Assembly (NCBI GenBank): GCA_951640165.1
Contig: OX621246.1
Span: 4,365,001 to 4,429,000 of the forward strand
Length of the DNA stretch: 64,000 nt
Source: Pseudoips prasinana
Taxonomy: Eukaryota > Arthropoda > Insecta > Lepidoptera > Nolidae
Direction: 5' to 3'
In this document: positions 53,395 through 63,560 of the stretch, one piece after another
Position numbering within the stretch: the stretch's first letter is position 1
Layout of the letters: every line of letters begins with the position of its first letter
The notes under the pieces: model-generated
What the model saw: the letters and a program-made list of their open reading frames with translations, nothing else
Told to the model about the DNA's origin: nothing
Database searches by the model: none
Program-made: the position numbers and the translations under genes

Positions 53395-53575
53395 CGCGCG
53401 GCGCAGCGGTTAAGATAAGTCTCCTGGCCGCTACTTCTAAGAACTACTTATTTGTGTAATAGTTGTTAAAAGTAGTTGTTCTGTGTCTGGGTGTACTTTG
53501 TGCCCGTCGATTAAATGATTGTAAAGTATACGGCGACACGGGGAGTCCTAAGTGCGGCCGTTGTCTTTAAAAACA
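53395..53575 (+). repeat. SINE family 2
   Basis: CGCGCGGCGCAGCGGTTAAG (A-box), eroded B-box region, TGTTCTGTGTCTGGGTGTAC, TTAAATGATTGTAAAGTA, CGGCCGTTGTCTTTAAAA. Confidence 0.68.
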
Positions 53576-54279
53576 TAACGATGCGATACGCAAAAATCAA
53601 CAAGAAAGGAAATACTTGGGGCATCTAAACTTGATTACTGCCCATCTAGAAATAGGCTGATTACTAACGCATGTCGTTTTAAGTTCGTTACAATACTGAC
53701 AATAGGCATTCCACCTGACGGTCTGCTAATCGCTAAAATCTAGAATAATAAATACAGATTTCTGACAAGATTGCATTATGTGTAATGTTACCTACATTAC
53801 TCAGATAATGCAAAACACGACGTTTTAATTCTCTTTCTAATACACGTGTATATATAGCCAATTACTCGACTTAAACGTCCACAGTAGTAGTAATTACCTG
53901 TTTATTATTGGGCGCCAAAATACATCAAACTTTTGCTGAGTCAATACATATTACTGCGTGATAAGGCTTTTCTTGAAGAATTTCTGCTTCTTGAACAATT
54001 TGGTAGCCATAATCGAGATATTACAAGTCATGGCCTAAATATTCGTGATAATCAATTCACAAGGTCCGTATGAGACATTAACTACCTCCGCCACCTATCT
54101 AATAATGATTGGGCAGCGCTAATTGCCAGCTATACAATCGATGGGGTTAAGAACTTAACAGTACTAACTTTACAGTAGTTTAATTAAAACAACAACAACA
54201 AAACTTGTCATCATATAAAGCAGATGTGATATCTTTGTCGGAGCGCGTAACATCAGAAACCCTTAGCAAGTTTACTTAG
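53576..54279. other. No recognisable gene
   Basis: Intronic, AT-rich, no named repeat. Confidence 0.35.
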
Positions 54280-54651
54280 TTAAGGGGCCTTTTACAGTCC
54301 ACTAGCGCCGCCAATCGAAATAATGTCATAACTCGTAAATAGAATCAAAAATATAAAATGTGGTCTATTATTACTGTAGACTAGGCAATAACGTAATTTT
54401 ATAACACATTGTCAATACTTGAAATATAGTTGTTTAGCTAAATCGTGCATTTGTAACGAAAACGGCCGTTTATGTTTTGAATGCACGATTTAGCTAAACA
54501 GCTATATTTCAAGTGTTGATAAGGTGTTATACAATTACGTTATTGCCCTTTCCACAGTAATAATAGAACATATTTTGTATTTTTGATTCTATTTACGAGT
54601 TATGACATTTTTTCGATTGGCGTCGCTAGTGGACTGTAATAGGCCTCTTAA
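54280..54651. mobile_element. Foldback MITE flanked by TTAA
   Basis: A 364-bp palindromic element. The left arm begins GGGGCCTTTTACAGTCCACT and the right arm ends in its inverse, with arms of about 165 bp (shared TTACGTTATTGCC and AACTCGTAAATAGAATCAAA) around the centre GAAAACGGCCGTTTATGTTTT. TTAA lies at 54280-54283 and 54648-54651, the duplication made by piggyBac-type transposases. Non-coding. Confidence 0.8.
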
Positions 54652-54939
54652 TAATATACAAGGTGTAATATAAATAGTGGAAAAAAGTAAAGAGTGCATT
54701 CGACCCATAAAAAAATCAAATAATAAAAAACCAGTTTGAAATTCAGAAAAATGTGTTTGCTTCCCCATACAAAATGCGTCAGATAAGCTACAAATTTCTA
54801 TTGGAGTTTAGTCTTTTTACTTCTGTATTTTAATGTTACATACTTTATTCAATTTCGTAGGCAAATTGTTACGACCTGTATGTCTGTAACTCTATGACCA
54901 AACGTAAAACAGTTAATCATTTTATTGTCACCTAGGCTA

Positions 54940-55197
54940 GGTCACCGTAGCCTAGTAGATAGAGCTCCTGCCTACGAAGCTGGTGGTCCTGGGTTCGAAT
55001 CCCGGTAAGTGCAAATATTTGTGTGATGAGCACGAATATTTGTTTCTGAGTCATGGATGTTTTCTATGTATATAAGTATTTATCTATCTATATAAGTATG
55101 TATATCGTCGCCTAGTACCCATAGTACAAGCTTTGCTTAGTTTGGGGCTAGGATGATATGTGTGACATTGTCCCTAGATATTATTATATTTATTTAT
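54940..55197 (+). repeat. tRNA-headed SINE, family 1
   Basis: Full-length copy with A-box, perfect B-box GGGTTCGAATCCCGG and a body like 38205-38459. Its ATT-rich tail abuts the 3' end of the minus-strand LINE at 55198. Confidence 0.85.
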
Positions 55198-57855
55198 TTA
55201 TTTTTCTTAGGAAGACCAACAGCTTTCAGCGACATATTTGCTTTATATGTTATACGTAACAGAGAGCCATTAATAGGTCTCCACGCATAAAACATTGTTT
55301 ACGAATCTATATGTGGTATTCTAAAATTAAAAACAAATAATAGCAATAAAATTAAATTAAACACGAACTTAAGGCTAATAGATTAACGATTATTATAATA
55401 TACTAACACAACTTTTGAAAAAATTCTTGGCTAAGCACCCTTCTAACCGTCTCTGGTTTAGAGTTAAATATGTCTAAATTAATTTTTTTAGTTTGCTTAT
55501 TTAAGCTATTACTTGCTCGCCACAGGAACGCATTTTGGCGGTAGTTGGTTGACACTAAAGGCAGATGAATGGGAACATGATGTCTCACCACTTTATTAGG
55601 CACATTGAACTGAATTTTCGAAAGGAGATCAGGACAATCAACTGTACCGGATAGAATTTTCATCAAGTACATAATATCGGTGATTTCTCTCCGCATGCTT
55701 AGAGGAAGAAAATGAAATTTGGCGCATAGTGCAGTGTAGTCTTCAGACTTAAATTTACATTTCAAACGGTAACAAAGATACTTTATAAATTTATTTTGAA
55801 TATTTTCGATACGTTTAATATACGTGTTATAACGGGGGTTCCACACTTGACTAGCGTATTCTAATGTGCTACGAACGAAAGTGCAATATAAAATTTTGAA
55901 TGTCTTAGCATTTTTGAAATTAGACGACATTCGCATCACAAAACCTAATGCTTGAGATGCTTTATTTATAATATGGTCAATATGCTCTTGAAAAAGTAAT
56001 TTGGGGTCGTGAATAATGCCCAGATCTCTTACAGTATTACATTTTCGGAGTTTGTGTCCGTTGAGACTGTATTCAGAGAGGATAGTATTTAATTTCCTAC
56101 TATAGGTGGTTACTGAACACTTAGACGGATTTAGATCAAGACCATTAACTTTGCAGTAATTGGTCAGACGGTTTAAATCTGCTTGAAGATTAAGAACCTC
56201 AGTATGGGAAGAAACGGCTGAGAATATTTTCATATCGTCCGCAAAACATAGTAAGTGAGAGTGGTGAAAGCATTTGTCGATGTCGTTTACAAAGATTAAG
56301 AATAGCAGAGGACCTAGCAATGAACCTTGCGGAACTCCACTGGGGATGATAACCCAGCTAGATATGTAATTATTAATGACAACGGCTTGCGACCGATTAG
56401 ATACATACGATGAAAACCATCTAAGTAAGTCTCCGCATATACCTATGAGTTCCAATTTTCTTATCAACAAGTGGTGTTGTATTCTGTCGAAACATTTGCT
56501 ATAATCGGTGTAAACAACATCGACCTGCTTCCCCTTGCTCATCGTTTCGGATATAAAGTCATTCAACAATAGCAAATTAGACGTTGTTGAGCGCTTTTTT
56601 AAAAATCCATGTTGAGACTGGCTAAAATCGTTAGTTAATGAAGCGTAAAGTTGGGTATGAATTAATTTCTCGAACACCTTTACCAGTACACATAACTTAG
56701 ATATAGGTCTGTAGTTTAAAACTTCTGTGCGTGAGCCCTTTTTGTGTACTGGTGTTATAAATGCACTTTTCCATAGTAAAGGTACCGTACAATCTGCAAG
56801 TGACTTTCTAAACAATATACAAACTGGAATTGAAATTGAGTCGGCACATCTAATAAGAAAAATGGGAGGTATATGATCAGGGCCAGCTGATTTAGAGACA
56901 TCAAGTGTTTTGAGCATTTTATGAACGTCATTTAATTTGATGTATACATTAGATATATGTGACACCGAATTGCAGTAATTGAACATACTGCAATGAGCAT
57001 TCAATGTCTGCGACTGCGGTAGTGTTTGCGTCGGCTGTGAAAAAGTAGAATAAAAATAATCAGAGAAAGAGTTACAGATTGTTTTACCATCATGAGCTAC
57101 TGATTGTTCATAAGTGACAGTACTAGGAATACTTGAGGATCTCCGACGAGCCTTCACGTATGACCAAAAATATTTTGGGTTATTTTTAATAGAAGACTCA
57201 ACTGACCCAATGTAACTATTATAGCATTCGATCTCCAAACTTTTGCATCTTTCTCTCAGTATTTTAAAAGTGGCATGGTCCGATATATTTCCATAGGTTT
57301 TAAATTTACGGAAGAATTTAAATTTTTCTTTGATACATTTTTTTAATGGTTTGTTGTACCATATAGGAAAGTTATTGTTAGGTTTCGTTACAATTTTAGG
57401 GATATATTTGTCCATTAATCGCCTCATATGAGAGTAAAAACAGTCAACAGCGCCATTGATGCACTTGTCAGAAAATTCCCGATGCCAGTTTATCTCAGAA
57501 ATCTCCTTGTTAATTGATGCGAAGTCACCTTTGTGGAAAATAAATTTTATTCGTGCGGCGGGCTCGAGACATGGTAAAGTGCATGAACTAATAATAATAT
57601 TTAGTGCCTTATGGTGGGGATCTATAGGTACCAGGGGTTCCTCGCATTCCGAAACTGTAACTAAGTCACTAGATAACACTAAATCCAGCGTTCTGCCATG
57701 TAAATTAACTATGTGATTATATTGTTTTAAGTTGTGGGTATGCAATGCATCGATTAGCGAATATTCGTCGGCACTATGTACATTGGTAGCCGATAGTGCA
57801 TTACCATTAGTCCCCGTTTTCCACAAAATACCGCTCAAATTAAAGTCTTTTTTCG
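55198..57855 (-). mobile_element. 5'-truncated CR1/Jockey-like LINE
   Basis: Minus strand, with the 3' end near 55198-55210 and a (TAAA/TTTA)n tail rather than long poly(A). The 5' end lies at about 57855, within the endonuclease motif DFNLSGILW, so the first part of the endonuclease is lost. One long open frame without stops suggests a young copy. The family resembles the fragment at 21073-22185. Confidence 0.82.
55403..57838 (-). CDS. CR1/Jockey-like LINE protein, endonuclease-truncated
   Basis: 811 codons without a stop. The N-terminal 100 residues are the end of an APE-like endonuclease (SLIDALHTHNLKQYN, GRTLDLVLSSD and DPHHKALNIII, the last holding the catalytic D and H). A linker follows, with FSDYFYSTFSQP and LKTLDVSKSAGPDHIPP. 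RT motifs: VLNYRPISKLCVLVKVFEKL, QHGFLKKRSTTSNLLLL, VVYTDYSKCFDRIQHHLL (catalytic D), PSGVPQGSLLGPLLFLIF, LLCFADDMKIF (catalytic DD), LNPSKC and VRDLGIIHDPKLLF. The thumb is CTFVRSTLEYASQVWNPRY. It would nick the target and reverse-transcribe element RNA. Missing endonuclease residues make this copy inactive. Confidence 0.88.
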   Translation of the reverse strand: MSGILWKTGTNGNALSATNVHSADEYSLIDALHTHNLKQYNHIVNLHGRTLDLVLSSDLVTVSECEEPLVPIDPHHKALNIIISSCTLPCLEPAARIKFIFHKGDFASINKEISEINWHREFSDKCINGAVDCFYSHMRRLMDKYIPKIVTKPNNNFPIWYNKPLKKCIKEKFKFFRKFKTYGNISDHATFKILRERCKSLEIECYNSYIGSVESSIKNNPKYFWSYVKARRRSSSIPSTVTYEQSVAHDGKTICNSFSDYFYSTFSQPTQTLPQSQTLNAHCSMFNYCNSVSHISNVYIKLNDVHKMLKTLDVSKSAGPDHIPPIFLIRCADSISIPVCILFRKSLADCTVPLLWKSAFITPVHKKGSRTEVLNYRPISKLCVLVKVFEKLIHTQLYASLTNDFSQSQHGFLKKRSTTSNLLLLNDFISETMSKGKQVDVVYTDYSKCFDRIQHHLLIRKLELIGICGDLLRWFSSYVSNRSQAVVINNYISSWVIIPSGVPQGSLLGPLLFLIFVNDIDKCFHHSHLLCFADDMKIFSAVSSHTEVLNLQADLNRLTNYCKVNGLDLNPSKCSVTTYSRKLNTILSEYSLNGHKLRKCNTVRDLGIIHDPKLLFQEHIDHIINKASQALGFVMRMSSNFKNAKTFKILYCTFVRSTLEYASQVWNPRYNTYIKRIENIQNKFIKYLCYRLKCKFKSEDYTALCAKFHFLPLSMRREITDIMYLMKILSGTVDCPDLLSKIQFNVPNKVVRHHVPIHLPLVSTNYRQNAFLWRASNSLNKQTKKINLDIFNSKPETVRRVLSQEFFQKLC

Positions 57856-58524
57856 TTTATTCAAAATCATTAACTAAGGCAGTTTTCTCGGAGGCTAGGC
57901 GTTTCGTTTGTTCGCGTCGAATTACGTTGTAATTTTGCCACACGTATGAATTTCTATTACCCGAATACCGATAGTTTAAATTTGTTATAGAGAATTTAAC
58001 ATACCATCTTATCTTCGAAACTACTTGGTCTATAATTTTAACCAAAAGACAAAAAGATAATTCTTTACTTAAAGAATATACTAAAACCTATAAGAAATCT
58101 ATGGTTTAGAACAATGTTATAAACATACTGTATGGCTCAGAGGTAGTTATTTAGTTATAGTTGGGATGAGTTGACGAAAACCACAGACTATGCAATAATT
58201 AAGTTTAGTTTCGTAAAATTTACACGAAAGTTAAGTTGGATGCTAATCCACGGTTTTAGCGCTACGGCAGCTATTGGTCAACTGAATAATTATAATTAAA
58301 AACGTATATAAATCGAGTAGCCCAAAGTAGGTCTATATACAATACTATGAATTAGATTAGAATTTCGTCTTCTTGCTTTAGACTTCCATTCTTTAATTTT
58401 AATATAGTAGAACTAAATTTCAAAATATTAGATTAGTAACGTGTTATTCAAACCGCACGGACGCGGACGGGTTAATTAACTTTTTTTGTAACTTTTATAC
58501 TATCCACTATGTTTATGTACTGCA
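57856..58524. other. No recognisable gene
   Basis: Intronic, AT-rich, nothing assignable. Confidence 0.35.
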
Positions 58525-58947
58525 TTGTGACCTTGACAAGTACAAGTGTGTGTTAATACCCAAGTGCTGAATAAATTTCATTTAATTTCATATGCGTACT
58601 AACATAAACGCAGACGGATATCTCTCCACGCGAGTTCTGCTTGTTCTTGTCCAGTTTTATAGTCTGTAAACTTCTTACATCATCATTATCATGTCAGTCT
58701 AATGACGTCCACTACTGAACCAAGGCCTCCCCAAAAGATTAACACAATGGACTGGTGTCCATCATTTGGAGGGATATGCTATAATCGCCACGCTTGGCAG
58801 ACGGGTTGGCGACCGCAATACGATGGTACCAGAACACAGGGAGTCGTTTCTACCCGTTCTCCCAAGATTTCTCTATTGGAGACTAATTTAAACCCCAGTT
58901 ACAGAAACCTAGATGAATATATATACCCGATTCGCTACTAATAATTT
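58525..58947 (+). repeat. LINE tail and RTE-tail variant
   Basis: Bases 58525-58595 (CATTGTGACCTTGACAAGTA, CCCAAGTGCTGAATAAATTT) are the inverse of 15015-15080. Bases 58684-58900 (ATCATGTCAGTCTAATGACG, TGGAGGGATATGCTATAATC, CGCCACGCTTGGCAGACGGG) share wording with 46825-46935 and 60985-61090. The frame 58702-58941 is not a gene. Confidence 0.5.
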
Positions 58948-59342
58948 TTAGGGTTCCGTAGCCTAATGGCAAAAAACGGAACCCTTATAGATTCGTCATG
59001 TCTGTCTGTCCGTCTGTCCGTCCGTTTGTCACAGCCACTTTTTTCCAAAACTATAAGAGATGTACTGTTGAAACTTGGTAAGTAGATGTATTATGCGAAC
59101 CGCATTAAGATTTTCACACAAAAATATAAAAATAATAATAATTTTGGGGGTTCCCCATACATAAAATTGAAACTCAAAAAGATTAACTAACAACGAAAAT
59201 TGGTTAGAACGTCATCTAGTAATTAGTTTTTTTTAATGCGTCATAAATCGTAAACCGCAATTTACCTTTCATTTAATCAACTGAAATACTTGCTGCTGCG
59301 GAACCCTTCATGGGCGAGTCCGACTCGCACTTGACCGGTTTT
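58948..59342 (+). repeat. 'GGGTTCCGTAGCC' repeat, internally shortened
   Basis: Start TTTTTAGGGTTCCGTAGCCT and end GCGAGTCCGACTCGCACTTG plus ACCGG, with the middle deleted relative to 18004-20357. It ends about 30 bp before DHX38 exon 2, so it lies next to that exon's branch-point region. Confidence 0.8.
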
Positions 59343-59370
59343 TCATCAATTGTTACTATTATCTTTTCAG

Positions 59371-59667
59371 GAGAGAAAAAGAAGCAATGGAAAAAGGTGT
59401 ACACAATTCCACACTAGAAGAAAAGAAATCAAGATCAAAAGATGTCGATGATGACTGTTATTACCGTCACCACTATGACAGAAAAGATCGGGATCGGGAC
59501 CGAAGGAGGGAAGACAGAAGGGCCGATAGGAGAGATAGAGATCGAGACAGGGATAGGGATCGGAGAAGGGATTCAGAGAGGAGAGACAGAGAAGGTGAGA
59601 GGAGTAGAGATAGCTCTCGCAGGAGTTATTATGAACCAAGGTTCAAGGATGAACCTAAAACACCGAG
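59371..59667 (+). CDS. DHX38: DHX38/PRP16 exon 2 (residues 112-211)
   Basis: The acceptor ATCTTTTCAG is followed by the Arg/Asp/Glu-rich RD/ER region of DHX38: REKEAMEKGVHNSTLEEKKS, then YDRKDRDRDRRREDRRADRR, RRRDSERRDREGERSRD and the SRRSYYEPRFKDEPKTPR end. This charged, low-complexity region is present in animal DHX38 and thought to mediate spliceosome contacts. Enters in phase 2 and leaves in phase 2 (CCG AG|GTACAA). The overlapping minus-strand frame 59367-59639 is a shadow. Confidence 0.88.
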
Positions 59668-60047
59668 GTACAATATGCTTTTTTTCGTTAATATTATATT
59701 GTAAGAGAAGTACAGCATAGCATTTATTTACTTTGCTCGACAAGCAACTTGACTGAGGAAATACCACCATCTTACCCACCTTAGTTAAGTATCTGCATGT
59801 AATATCATTATTAAGTGGCCAAGTTCGCCAGAATTCACCAGGTAAGACCGTAGCAATACACTAGAGGCGCGCATCAGGCGGGCCTTTGGTTTATTCCTGG
59901 AACTGGTTTTAAAAATCTTCAGGTAGTCTTAAAATTTGCTACACAGGATTCATCCATAAATTAAGGAGCTGGTAAGCAGGGAAGTTTCGTAGAAGTAGCA
60001 GGGTAATGTTTCGGGGATCTCAATCCGAATATTCATCCAGCTTATAC

Positions 60048-60230
60048 GCGCAGCGGCTAAGACAGTCGCCTAGCCTGTTCGTGTCGCGGGTTCGAGTCCC
60101 GCGCCGGAAAAATATTTGTGTGACCCATAAATAGTTGTTCTGAGTCTGTAATTTGTGTCCGTCTATTATATGTTTGTAAAGTACGGACACGGATTAGATT
60201 CCCTAGTACGGGAGTTGGCTTTAAAAAAAC
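60048..60230 (+). repeat. SINE family 2, best copy
   Basis: GCGCAGCGGCTAAGACAGTC (A-box), GTGTCGCGGGTTCGAGTCCC (B-box) plus GCGCC, body GTGTGACCCATAAATAGTTG, tail GTACGGACACGGATTAG, GGGAGTTGGCTTTAAAAAAA. Lies in DHX38 intron 2. Confidence 0.8.
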
Positions 60231-60360
60231 TGGGTCTTAGTGAAAACAGCTGCTACTAAAAGAATAAAAACACAAGCGCGTCTTCTTAATATCAGTAGTC
60301 GTAGTGTGTTATAATGTCACATAGAAGAGAATTATTTTTGATTATTATTTATATTTTCAG

Positions 60361-60573
60361 TATGAAAGTTTTAAAGCCGACAGACAAGACCGCTTGGGAC
60401 GATGACGATGATGACCCCAAGTCTGTAGTCAGGAAGTCAAGTTGGGACTTTCCGACCCCACTGCCACGAGACTCAGGTCCAGACCGCTCGCAGCGGAGCG
60501 ACAGGAGCGGTCGTCCGATGCGAGATTATAAAGGAAGGCTCTATGAAGATACACCGAGAGCTTCGGCACATAA
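60361..60573 (+). CDS. DHX38: DHX38/PRP16 exon 3 (residues 211-282)
   Basis: The acceptor ATATTTTCAG is followed by SMKVLKPTDKTAWDDDDDDP, VVRKSSWDFPTPLPRDSGPD and MRDYKGRLYEDTPRASAHK. The TAWDDDDDDP and SSWDFPTPLP wording corresponds to the STWEEEDSG and SQWESPSPTP region of vertebrate DHX38, and YEDTPRAS to YSDDTPLPTP. Ends CATAA|GTAAGT in phase 2. Confidence 0.88.
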
Positions 60574-60984
60574 GTAAGTAAAGTATATTGTCTTAAGAAT
60601 AGTACTAGACGATTGATGGATTATGAGTTGTTTTTATATACATATAATATGTTATTATTTCTGCGTAGTTTGATAATCCTTTTTTGAAGTAAAATATTAC
60701 GCTGGACGCTTGGAGAGTAATCCTGTGAATGCCTGAAGTGATCGGGCGAAGCGAACAGAAGTTGAGAGGTTTTTCTTGGACTTCTTGTGAGAATCGAATT
60801 TGAAAATTAATTTTTGTTCGATAGGTAATACTTTAGGAATGGTCAGATATAAATTAAGATCATATGGGTTGCAGCTAACGCGCGTTGTTTTTAAAGATAC
60901 CGCCCAATTTATTTACTTCTATCTCTTTTGCACAGCTTAAGCTCTTTGTTTTGAACCTCATGTCTTTTAATGACGTTCTCTGAT
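60574..60984. other. DHX38 intron 3, left part
   Basis: AT-rich, no feature that I can name. Confidence 0.4.
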
Positions 60985-61130
60985 GGATAATGGCCTTCCC
61001 AATTTCACAATGGAGATGTGTCCAACATTTGGAGGGATATACCGTAATCGCCACGCTTGGGTGACGATTGGCGATCGCAGCCCGCTGCTGCCTGATTGTA
61101 GATATTCCCTCAGAAGCCTTCTATGCCCCC
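60985..61130 (+). repeat. RTE-tail variant repeat
   Basis: TGTCCAACATTTGGAGGGAT, then ACCGTAATCGCCACGCTTGG and GTGACGATTGGCGATCGCAG. Matches the 58684-58870 variant. Lies in DHX38 intron 3. The long frames on both strands here (60967-61173, 60983-61402) are not genes except where exon 4 is crossed. Confidence 0.55.
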
Positions 61131-61212
61131 GACAGGATGAGATGGGATGCCGATATTCTATGCCGTCATCCACACAGCAAAATTTTATAATCTATGATAT
61201 TTTTTACTATAG

Positions 61213-61307
61213 ATTTGCAAGTTCAAGGCGTGCGGTTGATTTAGAAGATCCAGATTGGGAAGAAGCAGAAAAGAAACTCGATCGAGCCTGGTACAATATG
61301 GGAGAAG
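61213..61307 (+). CDS. DHX38: DHX38/PRP16 exon 4 (residues 282-314)
   Basis: The acceptor TTTTACTATAG is followed by FASSRRAVDLEDPDWEEAEK and KLDRAWYNMGEG. The pattern (acidic stretch, then WEE...LDRxWYxMxEG) matches the [20 protein letters not shown] segment of DHX38. Enters in phase 2 and leaves in phase 1 (GAA G|GTATGA). Confidence 0.88.
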
Positions 61308-61344
61308 GTATGAAATATTATTACTATATGTATTCTACTGGATG

Positions 61345-61440
61345 GACCGATGATTTTCGAAGGTCACTGGAAACCGCTGGATGGGAAGACCGGCAATTGT
61401 AGATCGTTGGGAGAAGTCTTTGTCTGGACAATAGTTTAGA
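61345..61440 (+). mobile_element. RTE LINE 3'-end relic
   Basis: GACCGATGATTTTCGAAGGT, ACTGGAAACCGCTGGATGG, GAAGACCGGCAATTGTAG: the RTE C-terminal codons again. It lies 38 bp after the exon 4 donor and extends the exon's open frame by chance to 61402. Confidence 0.7.
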
Positions 61441-61598
61441 CCTTTGTCCAGACAAACGCTGGCCCAACCTATGTTGGCGTAACATAGTTTGGGCCAACTA
61501 ACACACTGCCATCTGGTCCTAAACTAGAAAAACCTTGTACTACGGGACAGCTTTTAGTTTCTTAAAAGGAAAAATAACGCCCTCCTAGTTTAATTTGA

Positions 61599-61875
61599 GC
61601 CATGGCGGCCAGTCTTAATGGATATAAGCCATATGCGCGAGACTAAAGACATATTATAGGGCTCGTCGTGTGTGAGTAAACAAACACAGGTGCAGTTTCC
61701 CTTTCTCTCATTATGAGACATGAGAAAAAATTACTTTACCTGTTCTCCGGTGCAAGAGGGTGTAACACTACCTACTTCCAGACTCCGGGCTGTTAAGATA
61801 TCACATTTTGGGATTTAACTTTTAACCCACCACCTCATTATCTCGATCACGTTACCATTAGACCAGCGAGGCAGT
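61599..61875 (-). repeat. SINE family 3, diverged
   Basis: CCATGGCGGCCAGTCTTAAT at left and a minus-strand head TCGCTGGTCTAATGGTAACG at right. Aligned by eye with 11028-11375. Lies in DHX38 intron 4. Confidence 0.6.
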
Positions 61876-61949
61876 CAATATATGTAAGAATTTTAATGAG
61901 AATAATGTAGTAAACATTATATCTTCTGTTTGTAGATGTACTATACTTT

Positions 61950-62174
61950 TATAATCTGTGACCTAAATAGAAGCCTAATTTTTATACATACTGTATTCAA
62001 CGACCTAAACAGGAATATAATTCTAATCGTACTAGATCCAGTGACCTAAATAGGAATATAATTTTTATACATACAGTGACCCTAATTTTAAAACATATTG
62101 CATCCAGCGACCTATTAATAGATATTATTTTTATATATTGCACCCAGTGACCTAAATATGAATATAATTTATAG
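61950..62174 (+). repeat. Degenerate tandem repeat ending in the exon 5 splice acceptor
   Basis: About six imperfect units of 35-45 bp keyed on 'CCAGTGACCTAAATAGGAAT' plus 'ATAATTTTTATACATA' (starts near 61958, 61999, 62038, 62080, 62103, 62143). In the last unit the text reads GACCTAAATATGAATATAAT then TTATAG, and that TTATAG is the 3' splice site of DHX38 exon 5. Confidence 0.7.
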
Positions 62175-62377
62175 GTGAAGCCGACGAATCAGACCCATTC
62201 GCTGGAACAACGGCAGAATACGTCGCACGGAAAGAGGAACAAATTGAGAAACGTCGCAACCGGAAAGTGTCCGCTCAGAGACAGCAGATAGACAAGGACA
62301 ACGAGCTGTGGGAGAGAAACAGAATGCTGACCAGCGGCGTGGTGCACGCTATCAATGTTAACAACGATTTAGATGAG
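62175..62377 (+). CDS. DHX38: DHX38/PRP16 exon 5 (residues 314-381, gene continues)
   Basis: Encodes GEADESDPFAGTTAEYVARK, EEQIEKRRNRKVSAQRRQ, IDKDNELWERNRMLTSGVVH and AINVNNDLDE. The SAQRRQI-x-(K/E)DNExWExNRMLTSGVVH block is among the most conserved parts of the DHX38 N-terminal domain and confirms the gene identity. Enters in phase 1 and leaves in phase 0 (GAT GAG|GTGAGT). The DEAH helicase core (motifs I-VI) must lie to the right of 64000. Confidence 0.92.
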
Positions 62378-62454
62378 GTGAGTTAAAAATATTTTCCGAA
62401 GCTGGAATTTTCGAGTTCAATGCAACCGCGGTGGTTCTTTCTTTATCCTATGGG

Positions 62455-62690
62455 CAGTGTCAGAGGTTTTCAATCCGCCCCGCAGACCTCTGAAGTGGCT
62501 TAACGACTGTTATCTGCCGGCAACAAACGTGACCGATAGCTTCACGTGCCCTCCGAAGCACGGAGACGCTTACAAATTAAACGCAGATCACTTACAGACT
62601 GGTGAGTGCACTGGCCATGAAGGCCACGTCGGGAAACCGGTAACCCTAATAGGTAGTTGCTGCGTGAGGTCGAGCATAACTTTTTTTGGT
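62455..62690 (-). repeat. 5S-headed SINE-like repeat, body only
   Basis: On the minus strand: CCGTGCTTCGGAGGGCACGT, CAGTCGTTAAGCCACTTCAG, GGCGGATTGAAAACCTCTGA. Same family as 262-425 and 16495-16625. The frame 62457-62699 is not a gene. Confidence 0.6.
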
Positions 62691-63289
62691 CTATTTTGAC
62701 TGTGGAAGTGCCTCCGCCGAACCTTAGTATTTGCTGATACAGTTTTGTTCTCAGGAATTGTAATACCCGCCTAAACCTCAGCCATGACTGTCATATGACC
62801 TCGAAACCCAAAGGGAATTAGTTTTTTGCTATTGTATGATTTTATCATTATTTTATTTTTAATTTATTATTGTGTTGCGATGGTCCTACGTAACATACCT
62901 GAAATAAATGGATTTATTACTAAGATGGGCAGACCAGAGGGGCTACCGCCTAACGCCCGAAATTAATTAACGATCCTGATCCATTTTATTATTATATACC
63001 CTATTCGTCTAGTAAAACATTTTAACCTAGCTATAAATAAGTCAGTATTGACGACTTATCGTTAATATTTTTACAAATAAATTTACTTCTTAAATTAAAT
63101 GGTATAATTGTGTCCTGAGTTACCGAGTTCTGCATAAAACGGAACGCTGCAGAGGGAAAGGATCGCACCCCAATCTCTGGCCAAAAGATGGTTGGATGGA
63201 TATGTTTTGTTAATGGCACGCAGGTAAAGATCAAGATAACGATAGAGCCAATCTAAAGATAGGACTAACTGCCAGATTGCGGATTGTTT
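62691..63289. other. DHX38 intron 5, unassigned part
   Basis: AT-rich, no feature that I can name. Confidence 0.4.
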
Positions 63290-63560
63290 ATTAAATTCGG
63301 GCGTTAGTCGACGGCCATCATGATCGTGGTCGGCGTTCAACTATTTGAACGAATGATTTCGGACCATTCGTTATTTCCATCATTCGTTAGATCTGCTTTA
63401 ACGTTAACATCGATTTCGGACCATTTATGTCGTCACATGTGCTCATGAAAGCCGATTGAACTAATGATTTAATCACTTTTAACTTTCATCTAATCTAAAA
63501 ACTGTCTTCATTTGAACGCCGATCACGATCATCGGCGAATTAGACGGTAGCCCACTGTAC
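63290..63560. mobile_element. MITE related to family A, diverged
   Basis: Outer arms GGCCATCATGATCGTGGTCG (left) and its eroded inverse near 63520-63545, with GGCGTTCAA inside each arm. The core TTTATGTCGTCACATGTGCT plus CATGAAAGCCGATT is shared with family A. The ends differ from copies 1-4, so this is an older or sister family. Confidence 0.6.

Larger units (their letters stand above)
37439..59370 (+). other. DHX38: DHX38 intron 1 (about 21.9 kb)
   Basis: Donor GTAATT at 37439 and acceptor ATCTTTTCAG at 59361-59370 join in phase (AG|G). The intron contains SINE 1, 2 and 3 copies, a hAT transposon, an R1-clade element, a CR1/Jockey-like LINE, a foldback MITE and several old repeat fragments, listed separately. 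All long ORFs inside it belong to these elements. Stretches 37500-37970, 38470-38660, 39130-39620 and 44980-45240 show nothing that I can assign. Confidence 0.85.

Noticed and set aside
60983..61402. Plus-strand frame of 139 codons as a separate gene
   Set aside because: It is an accidental join of a repeat, DHX38 exon 4 and an RTE tail. The splice sites around exon 4 explain the coding part.
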